DNA from: Tabrizicola sp. | Lineage (GTDB): Bacteria > Pseudomonadota > Alphaproteobacteria > Rhodobacterales > Rhodobacteraceae | Direction: 5' to 3' | DNA length: 64,000 nt | Assembly: GCF_030373185.1 (NCBI RefSeq) | Contig: NZ_JAUCZH010000008.1 | Span: 217,606 to 281,605 of the forward strand | Shown here: in pieces, positions 1 to 8,699 of the stretch | How positions within the stretch are numbered: position 1 is the stretch's first letter | Layout: the number at the start of each line of letters is the position of its first letter | Notes under the pieces: model-generated | The model's input: only the letters and a program-made list of their open reading frames with translations | Database searches by the model: none | Told to the model about the DNA's origin: nothing | Made by a program: the position numbers and the translations under genes

Positions 1-2
1 GC

Positions 3-650
3 CTCCAGCAGGCATGGCTGGTGTCGCCGTCTGGCGGGGTCGTGCCGCGTGAGGATGTCGGCGCCTATCTGGTGCAGGAACGCTTCGTTCCCGGCCGAAC
101 TGTGACAATCACCACGACAGCCCCGCTGACCGATCTTCTGTCCGATGGCGAGACACTTCCCGAGACGCCCTACCTGGAAGTTCTCGCCGATATTCGCGCC
201 CCCAAGGCTGCCGACGGTCTGTGCAAGGTTCTTGTGGCGCGCGTGGCGCAGGATTGTGCGATCCTTTCGGCGCGGGTGGTGCCAGGCAGTGTCGATGCCC
301 TGCGTGGGACCGCAGCATTCCGGATTGAACTGGTCTACCGGCTCAGGCCTGAGGCGGCGGATCTGCCGGACCTTGCGGCCAATGTGCTGCAAACCGAATG
401 GTTGAGCCTTGATCTTGACCCGAGTGCGGCCGAAGCGCCCACCGCCGAGGCTGCGCTTGCCGCGATTGTCGATGCGGCAAGCGTAGCTTGTGGCGGAAAG
501 GCTGCGGCGCAAACCTGCCGGATCATGCGTCTTGCGCTGGAATGGCCTGCGGGCAGCGGACCCAATGCAAAGGCTTTGATCGGCTGGCTTGACCCCTTGC
601 CGGTCGGCATGTTCCCCGCGCCGCCGCTCGATCCCGCGCCCAAAGGCTGA
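3..650 (+). CDS. Hypothetical protein, 5' end outside the window
   Basis: The frame is open from the first bases of the window, so the gene starts upstream and the GTG at 21 is only the first possible start visible here. About 215 residues can be read. I do not recognise a family. The protein looks soluble and alanine-rich, with no membrane segment and several scattered cysteines (LCKV, QDCA, VACGG, QTCR). Codon use resembles the neighbours. It converges on metY with only about 20 bases between the two stop codons and no obvious terminator there. Confidence 0.6.
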   Translation, partial: LQQAWLVSPSGGVVPREDVGAYLVQERFVPGRTVTITTTAPLTDLLSDGETLPETPYLEVLADIRAPKAADGLCKVLVARVAQDCAILSARVVPGSVDALRGTAAFRIELVYRLRPEAADLPDLAANVLQTEWLSLDLDPSAAEAPTAEAALAAIVDAASVACGGKAAAQTCRIMRLALEWPAGSGPNAKALIGWLDPLPVGMFPAPPLDPAPKG

Positions 651-671
651 GCGCGGGACGTTCGGGCAGCG

Positions 672-1961
672 TCAGGCCGTCGCCTTTGCCAGTGCCTGAT
701 CCAGATCGGCGATGATATCCTCGACATTCTCGATCCCGATCGATAGCCGGACCACATCCGGCCCCGCCCCGGCCTTGACCTGAGCTTCTTCGGAAAGCTG
801 GCGGTGGGTGGTCGAGGCAGAATGGATGATCAGGGATCGGGTATCGCCAAGGTTCGCCACATGGCTGAACAGCTTCACATTGTCGATCAGCTTGACACAG
901 GCCTCATACCCGCCCTTGACGCTAAAGGTGAACAGCGCCCCCGGCCCCTTTGGCGTGATCTTCTGGGCAAGGTGATAGTAGGGCGAAGACTTCAGCCCAG
1001 GCCATGTCACCGCGCCGACCCGCGGATCTTGTTCCAGCCATTCGGCCACGATCTTGGCGTTCTCGACATGGCGTTGCATCCGAAGGGCCAGCGTCTCGAT
1101 CCCCATCAGGGTGTAATGCGCGCCTTGTGGGTTCATCGTCATGCCAAGGTCACGCAAGCCGATGGCGATGGAGTGGAAGGTGAAGGCCATGTTGCCAAGG
1201 GTCGGGTGGAAGACGAGGCCGTGGTAGGCCGGTTCCGGCTGGGAAAGCGAGGGGAACTTGTCCGACGCCGACCAGTTGAATTTGCCTGAATCGACCACGA
1301 TCCCGCCGGTCACAGTGCCGTTGCCGGTCAGGTATTTGGTGGCAGAATGGACGACGAGGGTGGCCCCATGCTCGATCGGGCGGCAGAGGTAGGGGCTGGC
1401 CGTGGTGTTGTCCACGATCAGCGGGATCCCGGCGTGGTCGGCGACCCGGGCGATGGCGTCAAGGTCGGAAAGCGCGCCGCCGGGGTTGCAGATCGTCTCG
1501 CAAAACAGGGCGCGGGTGTCATCGTCGATGGCGGCGGCGATGGCCTTCGGGTCATCGAAATCGACAAACTTTGCCGACCAGCCGAACTTGCGGATCGTGT
1601 TGGAGAACTGCTGGATCGTGCCGCCGTAAAGCCGGGTCGAGGCGACGACATTGCGCCCCGGGGCCATGATCGGGAACAGCGCCATGATCTGCGCGGCATG
1701 GCCCGACGAACAGCCGATCGCCCCCGCCCCGCCTTCCAGCGCGCAAACCCGGCTCGCCAGCGCCGAAACGGTGGGGTTGGTCAGGCGCGAATAGATGTAT
1801 CCCACCTCTTGCAGGTTGAAAAGCTTGGCCGCGTGATCCGCGTCACGAAAGACATAGGCCGTGGTCTGGTAGATCGGCACCTGCCGCGCACCCGTCGCGG
1901 GGTCGGGCGCGGTGGCGGCGTGGATGGCAAGGGTGTCAAAGCCCATGGGTCTGTCGGTCAT
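672..1961 (-). CDS. metY: O-acetylhomoserine aminocarboxypropyltransferase (O-acetylhomoserine sulfhydrylase)
   Basis: PLP enzyme of the Cys/Met metabolism family. It makes homocysteine (or cysteine) from an O-acetylated substrate and sulfide in the cytosol. About 429 residues, the usual length for the MetY branch, which is longer than MetB/MetZ. The PLP lysine lies in the SATKYLTG motif near residue 210, and the cofactor-phosphate loop CSSGHAAQ near residue 90. I start it at MTDRPMGF, not at the longer ORF start, because GGGAGGACATC precedes that ATG at ideal spacing. Single gene, divergent from the VOC gene across about 230 bases. MetY versus MetZ specificity cannot be settled by eye. Confidence 0.9.
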   Translation of the reverse strand: MTDRPMGFDTLAIHAATAPDPATGARQVPIYQTTAYVFRDADHAAKLFNLQEVGYIYSRLTNPTVSALASRVCALEGGAGAIGCSSGHAAQIMALFPIMAPGRNVVASTRLYGGTIQQFSNTIRKFGWSAKFVDFDDPKAIAAAIDDDTRALFCETICNPGGALSDLDAIARVADHAGIPLIVDNTTASPYLCRPIEHGATLVVHSATKYLTGNGTVTGGIVVDSGKFNWSASDKFPSLSQPEPAYHGLVFHPTLGNMAFTFHSIAIGLRDLGMTMNPQGAHYTLMGIETLALRMQRHVENAKIVAEWLEQDPRVGAVTWPGLKSSPYYHLAQKITPKGPGALFTFSVKGGYEACVKLIDNVKLFSHVANLGDTRSLIIHSASTTHRQLSEEAQVKAGAGPDVVRLSIGIENVEDIIADLDQALAKATA

Positions 1962-2190
1962 GATGTCCTCCCTGAACATGTTTGCGGCTGAGGGTAGGGG
2001 AGGATGTGGGGCATGGCAACGGGCAGCACCCCAAGATAGCACATTGGGGCGAAGATAAGGAAATCAATCGTTTGGAGCCACTTTTCGAAAGAACGTTCGT
2101 CTTTGGCGCGGGACGTTGGTGGTAAATCCGTTGCGGCCCGATCTTTGCCCATGCTTTGATCGGCGCACGCAACGCCGAGGAGCAGCGCCG

Positions 2191-2604
2191 ATGCCGACCC
2201 CCTTCCATCTGGCCTATCACGTCACCGACCTCAACGAAGCGCGGGCTTTCTACGGCGCCGTGCTTGGCTGCCCCGAGGGGCGTTCGACCGAGACCTGGGT
2301 CGATTTCGATTTCTTCGGCCACCAGATCAGCCTGCATCTGGGCGAGCCGTTCAAGACAACGAACACCGGCAAGGTGGGAGGCCACATGGTCCCGATGCCG
2401 CACCTGGGGCTGGTCCTTTTGCTTGAGGACTGGCGGAGGTTGGCGGACAGGTTGACGGCGGCGGGGGTGGACTTCGTCCTGCCGCCCTCGGTGCGGTTCA
2501 AGGGGGAGCCGGGCGAACAATGGACGATGTTCTTCCGCGACCCCTCCGGCAACCCGATCGAGGTCAAGGGGTTTCGGGACATGGAGGCGGTGTTTCGGGG
2601 GTGA
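2191..2604 (+). CDS. VOC (glyoxalase/dioxygenase-fold) family protein
   Basis: A small cytosolic protein of 137 residues with the vicinal-oxygen-chelate fold. The start reads FHLAYHVTDLNEARAFY, typical of the first beta-alpha-beta unit, and the end FFRDPSGNPIEVKGF is the characteristic second-module ending with a likely metal-binding Glu. His in HQISLHLG and HLGLVL are the other candidate metal ligands. I begin at ATG 2191, preceded by GAGGAG; the longer ORF start at 2116 lies in the intergenic region. The substrate cannot be inferred. Confidence 0.85.
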   Translation: MPTPFHLAYHVTDLNEARAFYGAVLGCPEGRSTETWVDFDFFGHQISLHLGEPFKTTNTGKVGGHMVPMPHLGLVLLLEDWRRLADRLTAAGVDFVLPPSVRFKGEPGEQWTMFFRDPSGNPIEVKGFRDMEAVFRG

Positions 2605-2773
2605 AGGGCAAAGGCTTGAGGCCCGAGCGGGGAGTTGGCCCGGGTTCCAGCAGACTGCGCGCGCCCTTCACCTTGGGCGGATGCGGGACGGCAGGTTTGC
2701 CCTTGGGGCCGGGCCAACGGGGAAGGCAGCATGACCCATGCCTTTCATCGCAAGGCTGGGCGTCGTTGCAGGT

Positions 2774-3226
2774 CTAAGCCCTGTCGTCCTTCGGGCTGCC
2801 CATCACCACGAAGGTCGTGATCGACCGGACCTGCGGCAGGACGCCCAGCACCTCGGTGTGCCAGTGCTTGTAGGCGGCAAGATCGGCGGCCTCCACCCGC
2901 AGCAGGTATTCGACGGTGCCGGTGATGTTGTGACACTCCCGCACCTCTGGCGCGCGGGAAATGGCACGTTCAAACGCCTCTTGCGCGGTCTTGGTGTGGG
3001 TGCCAAGCCCGACCGTCACATAGGCGACAAAGCCCACGCCCATCCGCCCCGGATCAAGAACGGCGCGGTAGCCCCGGACCACGCCGCTGCGTTCCAGCGC
3101 CTGCACCCGGCGCAGGCAGGCCGAGGGCGAAAGCCCGACCCGGTCCGCAAGGGCAAGGTTGGACTGGCGACCATCACGGACAAGTTCGCGCAATATCCGG
3201 TGGTCAATATCATCGAGTGCGGTCAT
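2774..3226 (-). CDS. Lrp/AsnC family transcriptional regulator
   Basis: A 150-residue regulator with the standard architecture. The N-terminal AsnC-type winged helix (residues about 1-60: LDDIDHRILREL, then LSPSACLRRVQAL as recognition helix) is followed by the RAM/AsnC_trans_reg ligand domain (VRECHNITGTVEYLLRVEA). It is divergent from a LysE-family exporter with a 73-base gap. This classic pairing suggests the regulator senses an amino acid and controls the exporter as well as itself. I use ATG 3226; the longer ORF start is a TTG. No clear Shine-Dalgarno precedes either. Confidence 0.9.
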   Translation of the reverse strand: MTALDDIDHRILRELVRDGRQSNLALADRVGLSPSACLRRVQALERSGVVRGYRAVLDPGRMGVGFVAYVTVGLGTHTKTAQEAFERAISRAPEVRECHNITGTVEYLLRVEAADLAAYKHWHTEVLGVLPQVRSITTFVVMGSPKDDRA

Positions 3227-3299
3227 TTGTTGCAAGGATAAGTCACAGGGTCACAGCTTTGCAACCATTCACCGCCATAAGCGAAGCAGAGTTGCGCGC

Positions 3300-3899
3300 A
3301 TGAGTTATGAAATCCTTCTCGCCCTTCTGGGCTTTGCCTTTGTCACCTCGGTCACGCCGGGGCCGAACAACATGATGCTCTTGGCCTCGGGGGTGAACTT
3401 TGGCCTCAAGCGGACGGTGCCGCATATGCTGGGGATCAGCCTTGGCCATGCGCTGATGGTGTTCCTGCTTGGCCTTGGGGTGGCGGGGACAATTCGCGCG
3501 TTGCCGCATGCCGGGACGATTCTGAAGGTACTGTCAGTGGCTTACATGCTGTGGCTGGCGTGGAAGATCGCCCATGCCGCCCCGCCAGGGGAAGGCAAAG
3601 CCGGGGGCAAGCCCTTCACCTTCCTGCAAGCGGCGGCGTTTCAATGGGTAAACCCCAAGGCATGGGCGATGGCGCTGGGCGCGGTCGCGGCCTATGCACC
3701 CTCGGGGTCGGTGGGGGCCGTGGCGATGATCGCGGTGGTCTTTGCATCGGTCAACCTGCCATCCGTCACGCTTTGGGCGGCGGCGGGGCAGGGCATCCGG
3801 GGCTGGCTGGAAGGGCCGGGGCGGCTGCAAGCGTTCAACTGGACGATGGCGGTGCTGTTGGTGCTGTCACTGTGGCCCGTGGTAACGATGGAGCTTTGA
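3300..3899 (+). CDS. LysE/RhtB-family amino-acid exporter
   Basis: An inner-membrane translocator of 199 residues, the normal family length, with about six hydrophobic helices. The signature SVTPGPNNMMLLASG sits at residues about 15-30 and is the conserved substrate/gating motif of LysE/RhtB proteins. ATG 3300 places the hydrophobic first helix directly at the N terminus; the longer frame from 3159 runs back over the Lrp gene. It is divergent from the Lrp-type regulator, so an amino-acid substrate and Lrp-dependent induction are likely. The actual substrate is unknown. Confidence 0.9.
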   Translation: MSYEILLALLGFAFVTSVTPGPNNMMLLASGVNFGLKRTVPHMLGISLGHALMVFLLGLGVAGTIRALPHAGTILKVLSVAYMLWLAWKIAHAAPPGEGKAGGKPFTFLQAAAFQWVNPKAWAMALGAVAAYAPSGSVGAVAMIAVVFASVNLPSVTLWAAAGQGIRGWLEGPGRLQAFNWTMAVLLVLSLWPVVTMEL

Positions 3900-3969
3900 C
3901 GGGCTGCGCTTTGGCGACGCGCGCGCCACCGGTTCAGCGGCCCGACAAGTCGACACGGTCGATGCCGGA

Positions 3970-4944
3970 TCAGCGCAGCCAGAAACCTTCGCGCTTCAGG
4001 GTGTTGCGGATCATCTGTTCCCGGTGGGGCAGGGCGGCCCGGTCAAACAGCGCCCGGGCCTTCCGGCCCTTGTTCTGGTAGACCAGCACCCGCACCGCTT
4101 CCCAGTCGCGCAGCGTCGGGCGAATGGTCTTGTCCTTGGCCACCGCTTCCAGAACCGCCACGGCGTGATCGCTTTCCTTTGCGTAAAGCAGCGGCAGCGC
4201 CCGGTAGTGGCAAGTGGCGCTGCCATCCAGCGGCGCAAGCTCTGGCCCCGGGCGTCCTCCGCCGAACGAATGGATCACCAAGGGCAGGGTGATCTGGTCA
4301 AGCCATGGGAACAGCTCCTGACAGATCAGTTCGGCGGGCGGGGTGTCGCGGATGGCGGTGGCCCAGGTCAGAAACCGGCTGCCAAAGGCGCGGGGGCTTT
4401 CATGAAAGAACCAGCCGGCGTTGAAGTAAAGAAAGCGCTGCCAGTAGTCGTCGGGTTGTGTCAGATCAAGGCTGGCTGCGAAATCCAGACCAAAGCGGTC
4501 ATGCAGCGCCTTCCATGTCTGGCTTGGGGTTGGCCCGTAAAGTTCAACCTTCGGCCAGGTATTTTCCCGCCGCATCGACGCTGAAGGCTTGGCAAAATCA
4601 AATGGCAGGGTCGAGACCGGGCCGGTGATCAACGTATCGGTGTCAAGGAACAGAAACGGCGCGTCGGGCAGGGCGGCAAGTGCCTCTATCTTGTTGCCAT
4701 GGGGGTAGCTGGTCCCGAAGACCCGGTTTTCAAACGGCAGGATCACCGCGCCAAGGTCCGTCAGCAGCGCCTTTGTCCGATCAGACATCCTGGGATCATC
4801 TTGCCACTTCGGGCCGGGCTGAGGTTCACCAATGTAAAGCGTGCCGGAAAACCCGGGGTCGGAATGGCGCAGCGAGGCGGCAAGCAGGATCGCCTCGTAT
4901 TCAAGGCGTCCGCCCTGACCGATGGCAAGGATGTTGAAGCTCAT
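3970..4944 (-). CDS. Putative glycosyltransferase (DXD-containing)
   Basis: A 324-residue protein starting MSFNILAIGQGG. Residues about 95-105 contain LFLDTDTLITG, a DXD metal/nucleotide-sugar motif like those of GT8-type transferases. The N-terminal part looks like a Rossmann-type nucleotide-binding half (YEAILLAASLR, GTLYIGEP). No membrane helix or signal peptide. Its ATG overlaps the stop of the upstream dimethylargininase-like gene (ATGA), so the two are translationally coupled. Acceptor and donor are unknown. It could instead be one of the conserved Rhodobacterales hypotheticals that only resemble GT-A enzymes. Confidence 0.6.
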   Translation of the reverse strand: MSFNILAIGQGGRLEYEAILLAASLRHSDPGFSGTLYIGEPQPGPKWQDDPRMSDRTKALLTDLGAVILPFENRVFGTSYPHGNKIEALAALPDAPFLFLDTDTLITGPVSTLPFDFAKPSASMRRENTWPKVELYGPTPSQTWKALHDRFGLDFAASLDLTQPDDYWQRFLYFNAGWFFHESPRAFGSRFLTWATAIRDTPPAELICQELFPWLDQITLPLVIHSFGGGRPGPELAPLDGSATCHYRALPLLYAKESDHAVAVLEAVAKDKTIRPTLRDWEAVRVLVYQNKGRKARALFDRAALPHREQMIRNTLKREGFWLR

Positions 4945-5735
4945 GCGCGGGGGGTAAAGCGCAGCGACAGGCAGGACATGCCGCCGTCCAGCTTGGCACA
5001 TTCGGAATTGCCGATCTCGCGCAGGGCAAAGCCTGCGGCAAGGATCGCGTCGCGGGTTTTCGGAAAGCCTGCGGGCATCAGGACCACGTCGTTGAAGCGG
5101 ATGGTGTTGGCAGCGGCTTCTTCCCCTTCGGCCACAGGGATCACCCGGTAGCCGCCAAAACAGCCTGATGCGGACAGGCGGGTGGTCGAAAGAATCGTAT
5201 AGCTATCCAGCAGCGAACAATCGGTCTTGAAATGCAGCACCCCGGGTGGGGTGTGGACTTCGCGCACCGAATGGCCCCAGGGGGCGACAAGCCGGGTCAG
5301 TTCGGCAATCCCGGCGGCATTGGTGCGGGCCGAGCGGCCGACAAGGATTTCGCGTTCCGTGACCAGAATGTCGCCGCCTTCGATAAAGCTGTCAGCACCA
5401 CTGATTTCCACGACCTGCCCGTAAAGCGCCCGCAGGTGCGGGGCCATCTCGGCCGCCTCGCCCAGACGCGACGGCGCGCCGGGGCGCATGATGACCGCGC
5501 CCTCGGGCAGGCACAGGGCAGTATCTTCCACAAAGACCGAATCCGGAAAAGCCTCCAGCGCCGGGAGTTCGATCACCGTCGCCCCGGTTTCGCGCAAGGT
5601 GGCGATATAGGCGGCGTGATGATCCAGCATCAGCGACAGATCCGGCGTGCCGATATCCACCGCGCGCAAGCCCGCAGTGATCGATGCCGCCGGACGGCGG
5701 GTGATGGCATGGGAGAAATGGGTCGAAAAGGACAT
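4941..5735 (-). CDS. Dimethylarginine dimethylaminohydrolase / arginine-deiminase-superfamily protein
   Basis: A 264-residue guanidine-modifying hydrolase. Landmarks are FVEDTALCL early on, FIEGGDIL (substrate/acid motif), VLHFKTDCSLL carrying the catalytic His, and NSECAKLDGGMSCLSLRF near the C terminus with the nucleophilic Cys. The length fits bacterial DDAH, which turns methylated arginines into citrulline and methylamines. I start at MSFSTHFSH (5735), because upstream of it the frame has no support and runs towards the tRNA. It overlaps the glycosyltransferase-like gene by four bases. The exact guanidino substrate is not proven. Confidence 0.85.
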   Translation of the reverse strand: MSFSTHFSHAITRRPAASITAGLRAVDIGTPDLSLMLDHHAAYIATLRETGATVIELPALEAFPDSVFVEDTALCLPEGAVIMRPGAPSRLGEAAEMAPHLRALYGQVVEISGADSFIEGGDILVTEREILVGRSARTNAAGIAELTRLVAPWGHSVREVHTPPGVLHFKTDCSLLDSYTILSTTRLSASGCFGGYRVIPVAEGEEAAANTIRFNDVVLMPAGFPKTRDAILAAGFALREIGNSECAKLDGGMSCLSLRFTPRA

Positions 5736-5884
5736 GTGCGGCCCCGCAATTTTGGCCACTGTGTCGCACCACACCAAAACTTGTGCAAGACCCGCGCGGG
5801 AGCGTTGGGTGGGGTCAGCAGCCCCATGCCGAATGCAAGGATTGTGTGTGGGCCTATGCCCCGGCGATGTCACCATGCAAAACA

Positions 5885-5968
5885 TGGTGGGCGACCCTGG
5901 AATCGAACCAGGCGTGGGTCGCCCCGGGGGAGTTACAGTCCCCTGCCGCACCTTGCAGCTCGTCGCCC
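5885..5968 (-). tRNA. tRNA-Tyr (GTA)
   Basis: On the minus strand the acceptor arms GGGCGAC and GTCGCCC pair perfectly. The anticodon stem-loop is GGGGA-CTGTAAC-TCCCC with anticodon GTA. A long variable arm (GGG...CCC) marks a class II tRNA, as expected for bacterial Tyr. The T-arm is CCTGG-TTCGATT-CCAGG, and the CCA end is encoded. It lies about 150 bases upstream of the dimethylargininase gene on the same strand. Confidence 0.95.
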
Positions 5969-6088
5969 GCCGGGGGTGGGTCTACTCAAGGGGGCGGGGG
6001 GCGTCAAGGGTCATTGGGTGACGTTTTCGGCTTGCATCGCCGGGCGGTCCTGCCACAGAGTCCGGGCCGGAATTCTGGGGGTAGGCCA

Positions 6089-6877
6089 ATGAAGACGGGT
6101 GTGAAAAAGCCTGCCTGGGTGGTGGACAAGGAACGCGGCCACAAGCGGGAGGCGCGCGAGACGTTGTGGCTCTTCGGCCTCCATGCGGTGCGCGACGCGC
6201 TGGAGAACCCCAAGCGCGAAAAGCTGCGGCTGGTCCTGACGAAAAATGCGCTCGACAAGCTGGAGATGGCGGTTGCCGCCTCGGGGATGGAGCCGGAAAT
6301 CGTTGATCCGCGCCGGTTTGACGTGCCGATCGACGAAGGCTCGGTCCATCAGGGGGCAGCGCTGGAAGTACGCAGCCTTGACTGGGGACGGTTGGAAGAT
6401 GTCTGCATCTCGGGCGAGGGGCTGCCGCTGGTGGTGCTCTTGGACCGGGTGACCGACCCGCATAACGTGGGCGCGATCCTGCGGTCGGCCGAGGTGTTCG
6501 GCGCGCGGGCCGTGATTGCGCCCCGCCACCATTCGGCCCCCGAAACCGGCGCGCTGGCCAAGACGGCAAGCGGTGCCTTGGAGCGCCAGCCCTATCTGAA
6601 GGTCACAAACCTTGCCGAAGCGATGGAAGCCCTGAAAGACATGGGGTTCACGCTGATCGGTCTGGACGGTGAGGCCGAAGTCACGCTGGAGACGGCGGTG
6701 GCCGGTGCGGGCGGGCGGGCGATCGGGCTTGTGCTGGGGGCCGAAGGGCCGGGGTTGCGGGAAAAGACCCGCGAAACCTGTGACGTGCTGGCGCGTATCC
6801 CGTTTGCGGGCGGCTTTGGCAGCCTGAACGTGTCGAACGCGGCGGCGGTGTCGCTTTATGCGGCGACGCGCAAGTGA
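6089..6877 (+). CDS. rlmB: 23S rRNA (guanosine-2'-O)-methyltransferase RlmB (SpoU/TrmH family)
   Basis: A 262-residue SPOUT methyltransferase predicted to 2'-O-methylate G2251 in the 23S rRNA peptidyl-transferase loop. The N-terminal L30e-like substrate-binding domain begins LFGLHAVRDAL. The C-terminal knot domain has the three family motifs: VLLDRVTDPHNVGAILRSAEVFG, LVLGAEGPGL and IPFAGGFGSLNVSNAAAVSLY. ATG 6089 is chosen because upstream of it the frame crosses the tRNA-Tyr gene. Monocistronic, with a strong terminator about 110 bases after the stop. Confidence 0.93.
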   Translation: MKTGVKKPAWVVDKERGHKREARETLWLFGLHAVRDALENPKREKLRLVLTKNALDKLEMAVAASGMEPEIVDPRRFDVPIDEGSVHQGAALEVRSLDWGRLEDVCISGEGLPLVVLLDRVTDPHNVGAILRSAEVFGARAVIAPRHHSAPETGALAKTASGALERQPYLKVTNLAEAMEALKDMGFTLIGLDGEAEVTLETAVAGAGGRAIGLVLGAEGPGLREKTRETCDVLARIPFAGGFGSLNVSNAAAVSLYAATRK

Positions 6878-6986
6878 TCACGAATCCGCGAAAGGTCTTT
6901 TATGGGGCGCTGGCGTTCCTAAATGACACTGTGGAGGCACGGGCCGGAACCCCGTCCTTGACTTCACTGTCCCTCGTTCCGCACTT

Positions 6987-7019
6987 GGCGCCCCGGGTAT
7001 CCCCTGCGGGCGCCTTTTT
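6987..7019 (+). terminator. Intrinsic terminator after rlmB
   Basis: Perfect 7-bp arms GGCGCCC and GGGCGCC around a 14-base loop, followed directly by TTTTT. It separates rlmB from the CoA-binding-protein gene. Confidence 0.8.
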
Positions 7020-7052
7020 CTTGTGCGGGCGCATTTTTCTTTGGGTGATGCG

Positions 7053-7460
7053 ATGCCAACCGATGCTGAAATCCGCGAGATCCTGACTTCGGTGAAGACC
7101 ATCGCGCTTGTTGGCTGGTCACCCAAGGCTGACCGGCCAAGTCACCGGGTTGCCGCCTATCTGGCCGGGCGGGGCTATCGGGTCATTCCGGTCAACCCCG
7201 GTCAGGCCGGACAGATGGCGCTTGGCGAAGCGGTGCGCTCCACCCTGGCAGAGGTCGGGCCGGTCGACATGGTCGATATCTTCCGCCGCAGCGAAGAAGC
7301 CGGCGCTGTGGTCGACGCAGCGATAGCGGCGGGTGCCAAGGTGGTCTGGATGCAGTTGGGCGTCATCGACGAAGCCGCAGCCGCGCGCGCGCGGGCGGCG
7401 GGGCTGCAAGTGGTTATGGACCGTTGCCCGGCAATCGAGATTCCACGGCTGGGGCTTTGA
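7053..7460 (+). CDS. CoA-binding domain protein (YccU-like)
   Basis: A 135-residue single-domain protein with the CoA-binding/succinyl-CoA-synthetase-like Rossmann fold. TIALVGWSPKADRPSHRVAAYL is the nucleotide loop, GYRVIPVNPG follows the second strand, and VVWMQLGVIDEAAAARA lies near the end. Start at MPTDAEI (7053), where family homologues begin; the ORF start at 7023 is inside the terminator region. Function of the family is not well defined. Convergent with hisE. Confidence 0.85.
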   Translation: MPTDAEIREILTSVKTIALVGWSPKADRPSHRVAAYLAGRGYRVIPVNPGQAGQMALGEAVRSTLAEVGPVDMVDIFRRSEEAGAVVDAAIAAGAKVVWMQLGVIDEAAAARARAAGLQVVMDRCPAIEIPRLGL

Positions 7461-7464
7461 GCGG

Positions 7465-7508
7465 CAAAGTCCTTCGAAGGACTTTGCAAATCTTTTCGAA
7501 AAGATTTG
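7465..7508. terminator. Two abutting perfect 22-bp palindromes, bidirectional terminator
   Basis: Positions 7465-7486 and 7487-7508 are each a perfect palindrome centred on TTCGAA, with half-arms CAAAGTCCTTC and CAAATCTTTTC. They sit exactly end to end between the convergent CoA-binding gene and hisE, giving two UUCG-type hairpins in either transcript. A bidirectional terminator or mRNA 3'-end stabiliser is the natural reading. Confidence 0.7.
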
Positions 7509-7520
7509 CGGCCAGCGCCG

Positions 7521-7826
7521 TCAGCGTTGCGCCTTTTCCGTCAACCCCGAGGTGCCATCGCGCCGGTCAAGCTCGGCCACAACCTCGGCCAGCGTGACAT
7601 CGCGAGAGGCAAGCATGACCAGCAGGTGATAAAGTACGTCCGCCGCCTCAGAGGTCAGCCTTGCGCGGTCACCCTTCACCGCCTCGATGATTGCCTCTAT
7701 CGCCTCTTCACCAAATTTTTCGGCGCATTTTTCCGGCCCCTTGGCCAACAGCTTCGCGGTCCACGAGGTTTCCGGGTCAGCACCCTTGCGGGCGGCGATG
7801 GTGGCGGCAAGTCTTTCCAGTGTCAT
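7521..7826 (-). CDS. hisE: Phosphoribosyl-ATP pyrophosphatase
   Basis: A 101-residue all-helical MazG-like pyrophosphatase catalysing step 2 of histidine synthesis (PR-ATP to PR-AMP). KFGEEAIEAIIEAVKGD and EAADVLYHLLVMLASR carry the metal-binding Glu/Asp residues. A stand-alone HisE (no HisI fusion) is usual for alphaproteobacteria. Last gene of the minus-strand his run, 7 bases after hisF. Start MTLERLAA at 7826. Confidence 0.93.
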   Translation of the reverse strand: MTLERLAATIAARKGADPETSWTAKLLAKGPEKCAEKFGEEAIEAIIEAVKGDRARLTSEAADVLYHLLVMLASRDVTLAEVVAELDRRDGTSGLTEKAQR

Positions 7827-7833
7827 GACAGCC

Positions 7834-8595
7834 TCACGACAAGCGAACGGGGATGCCAGCTGCGGCCATGTGTGCCTTGGCCTGACCGATGGTATAGGTG
7901 CCGAAATGAAAGATCGAGGCAGCAAGGACGGCGCTGGCATGGCCTTCGGTGATGCCTTCGACCAGATGGTCAAGCGTGCCGACCCCGCCCGAGGCGATGA
8001 CGGGGATATCCACCGCATCGGCAATCGCGCGGGTCAGGGGGATGTTGAAGCCCTGTTTCGTGCCGTCCCGGTCCATGCTGGTCAGAAGTATCTCGCCCGC
8101 GCCCTTGGCGGCCACGCTTCGTGCGAAGTCGACCGCGTCGATCCCGGTGGCCCGCCGCCCGCCGTGGGTGAAGATTTCCCAGCGGCCCGGGGCAACCGTC
8201 TTGGCGTCGATGGCGACCACGATGCACTGACTGCCGAAACGGTCAGCCGCCTCGGCCACCACATCGGGGCGGGCCACGGCGGCAGAGTTGAAAGACACCT
8301 TGTCGGCCCCGGCCAGCAGAAGTTTGCGCACATCTTCTGGCGTGCGGACCCCGCCGCCAACTGTCAGCGGCATGAAGCATTGTTCTGCGGTGCGGGTGAC
8401 AAGATCAAACATGGTGGCGCGGTTGTCTTCGGTCGCCATGATGTCAAGAAAGCAAAGCTCGTCCGCCCCCGCGGCGTCATAGGCCTTTGCGGCCTCAACC
8501 GGGTCGCCCGCGTCGATCAGGCCGACGAAGTTCACGCCCTTGACCACGCGGCCATCGGCCACGTCTAGGCAGGGGATGATGCGGGTCTTCAGCAT
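7834..8595 (-). CDS. hisF: Imidazole glycerol phosphate synthase, cyclase subunit
   Basis: A 253-residue TIM barrel that pairs with HisH to make imidazole glycerol phosphate and AICAR. Catalytic Asp residues are visible in [16 protein letters not shown] (first strand) and VAIDAKT (fifth strand). Phosphate-binding loops are [12 protein letters not shown] and IASGGVG. The length is typical. Separated from hisA by about 100 bases containing two hairpins, and from hisE by 7 bases. Confidence 0.97.
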   Translation of the reverse strand: MLKTRIIPCLDVADGRVVKGVNFVGLIDAGDPVEAAKAYDAAGADELCFLDIMATEDNRATMFDLVTRTAEQCFMPLTVGGGVRTPEDVRKLLLAGADKVSFNSAAVARPDVVAEAADRFGSQCIVVAIDAKTVAPGRWEIFTHGGRRATGIDAVDFARSVAAKGAGEILLTSMDRDGTKQGFNIPLTRAIADAVDIPVIASGGVGTLDHLVEGITEGHASAVLAASIFHFGTYTIGQAKAHMAAAGIPVRLS

Positions 8596-8630
8596 GGTTC
8601 TACCCTAGCGCGCGGGTGGGATCGGCGAAA

Positions 8631-8686
8631 GGGGGGCCAGCCCCCAAAGCTGCGTGCCGCAGCTTTTCCCCCCTGGGATATTTGGA
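8631..8686 (-). repeat. Stop-proximal ATATCC/hairpin element, copy 1 (after hisA)
   Basis: Read on the minus strand, downstream of the hisA stop, this is TCCAAATATCCC, then a 9-bp perfect hairpin (AAAGCTGCG, loop of 3, CGCAGCTTT), then a G5/C5 hairpin. The same motif order occurs at four other places in the window after stop codons. It is probably a terminator or RNA-processing element. Confidence 0.6.
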
Positions 8687-8699
8687 GAAGGGAAAGCGT

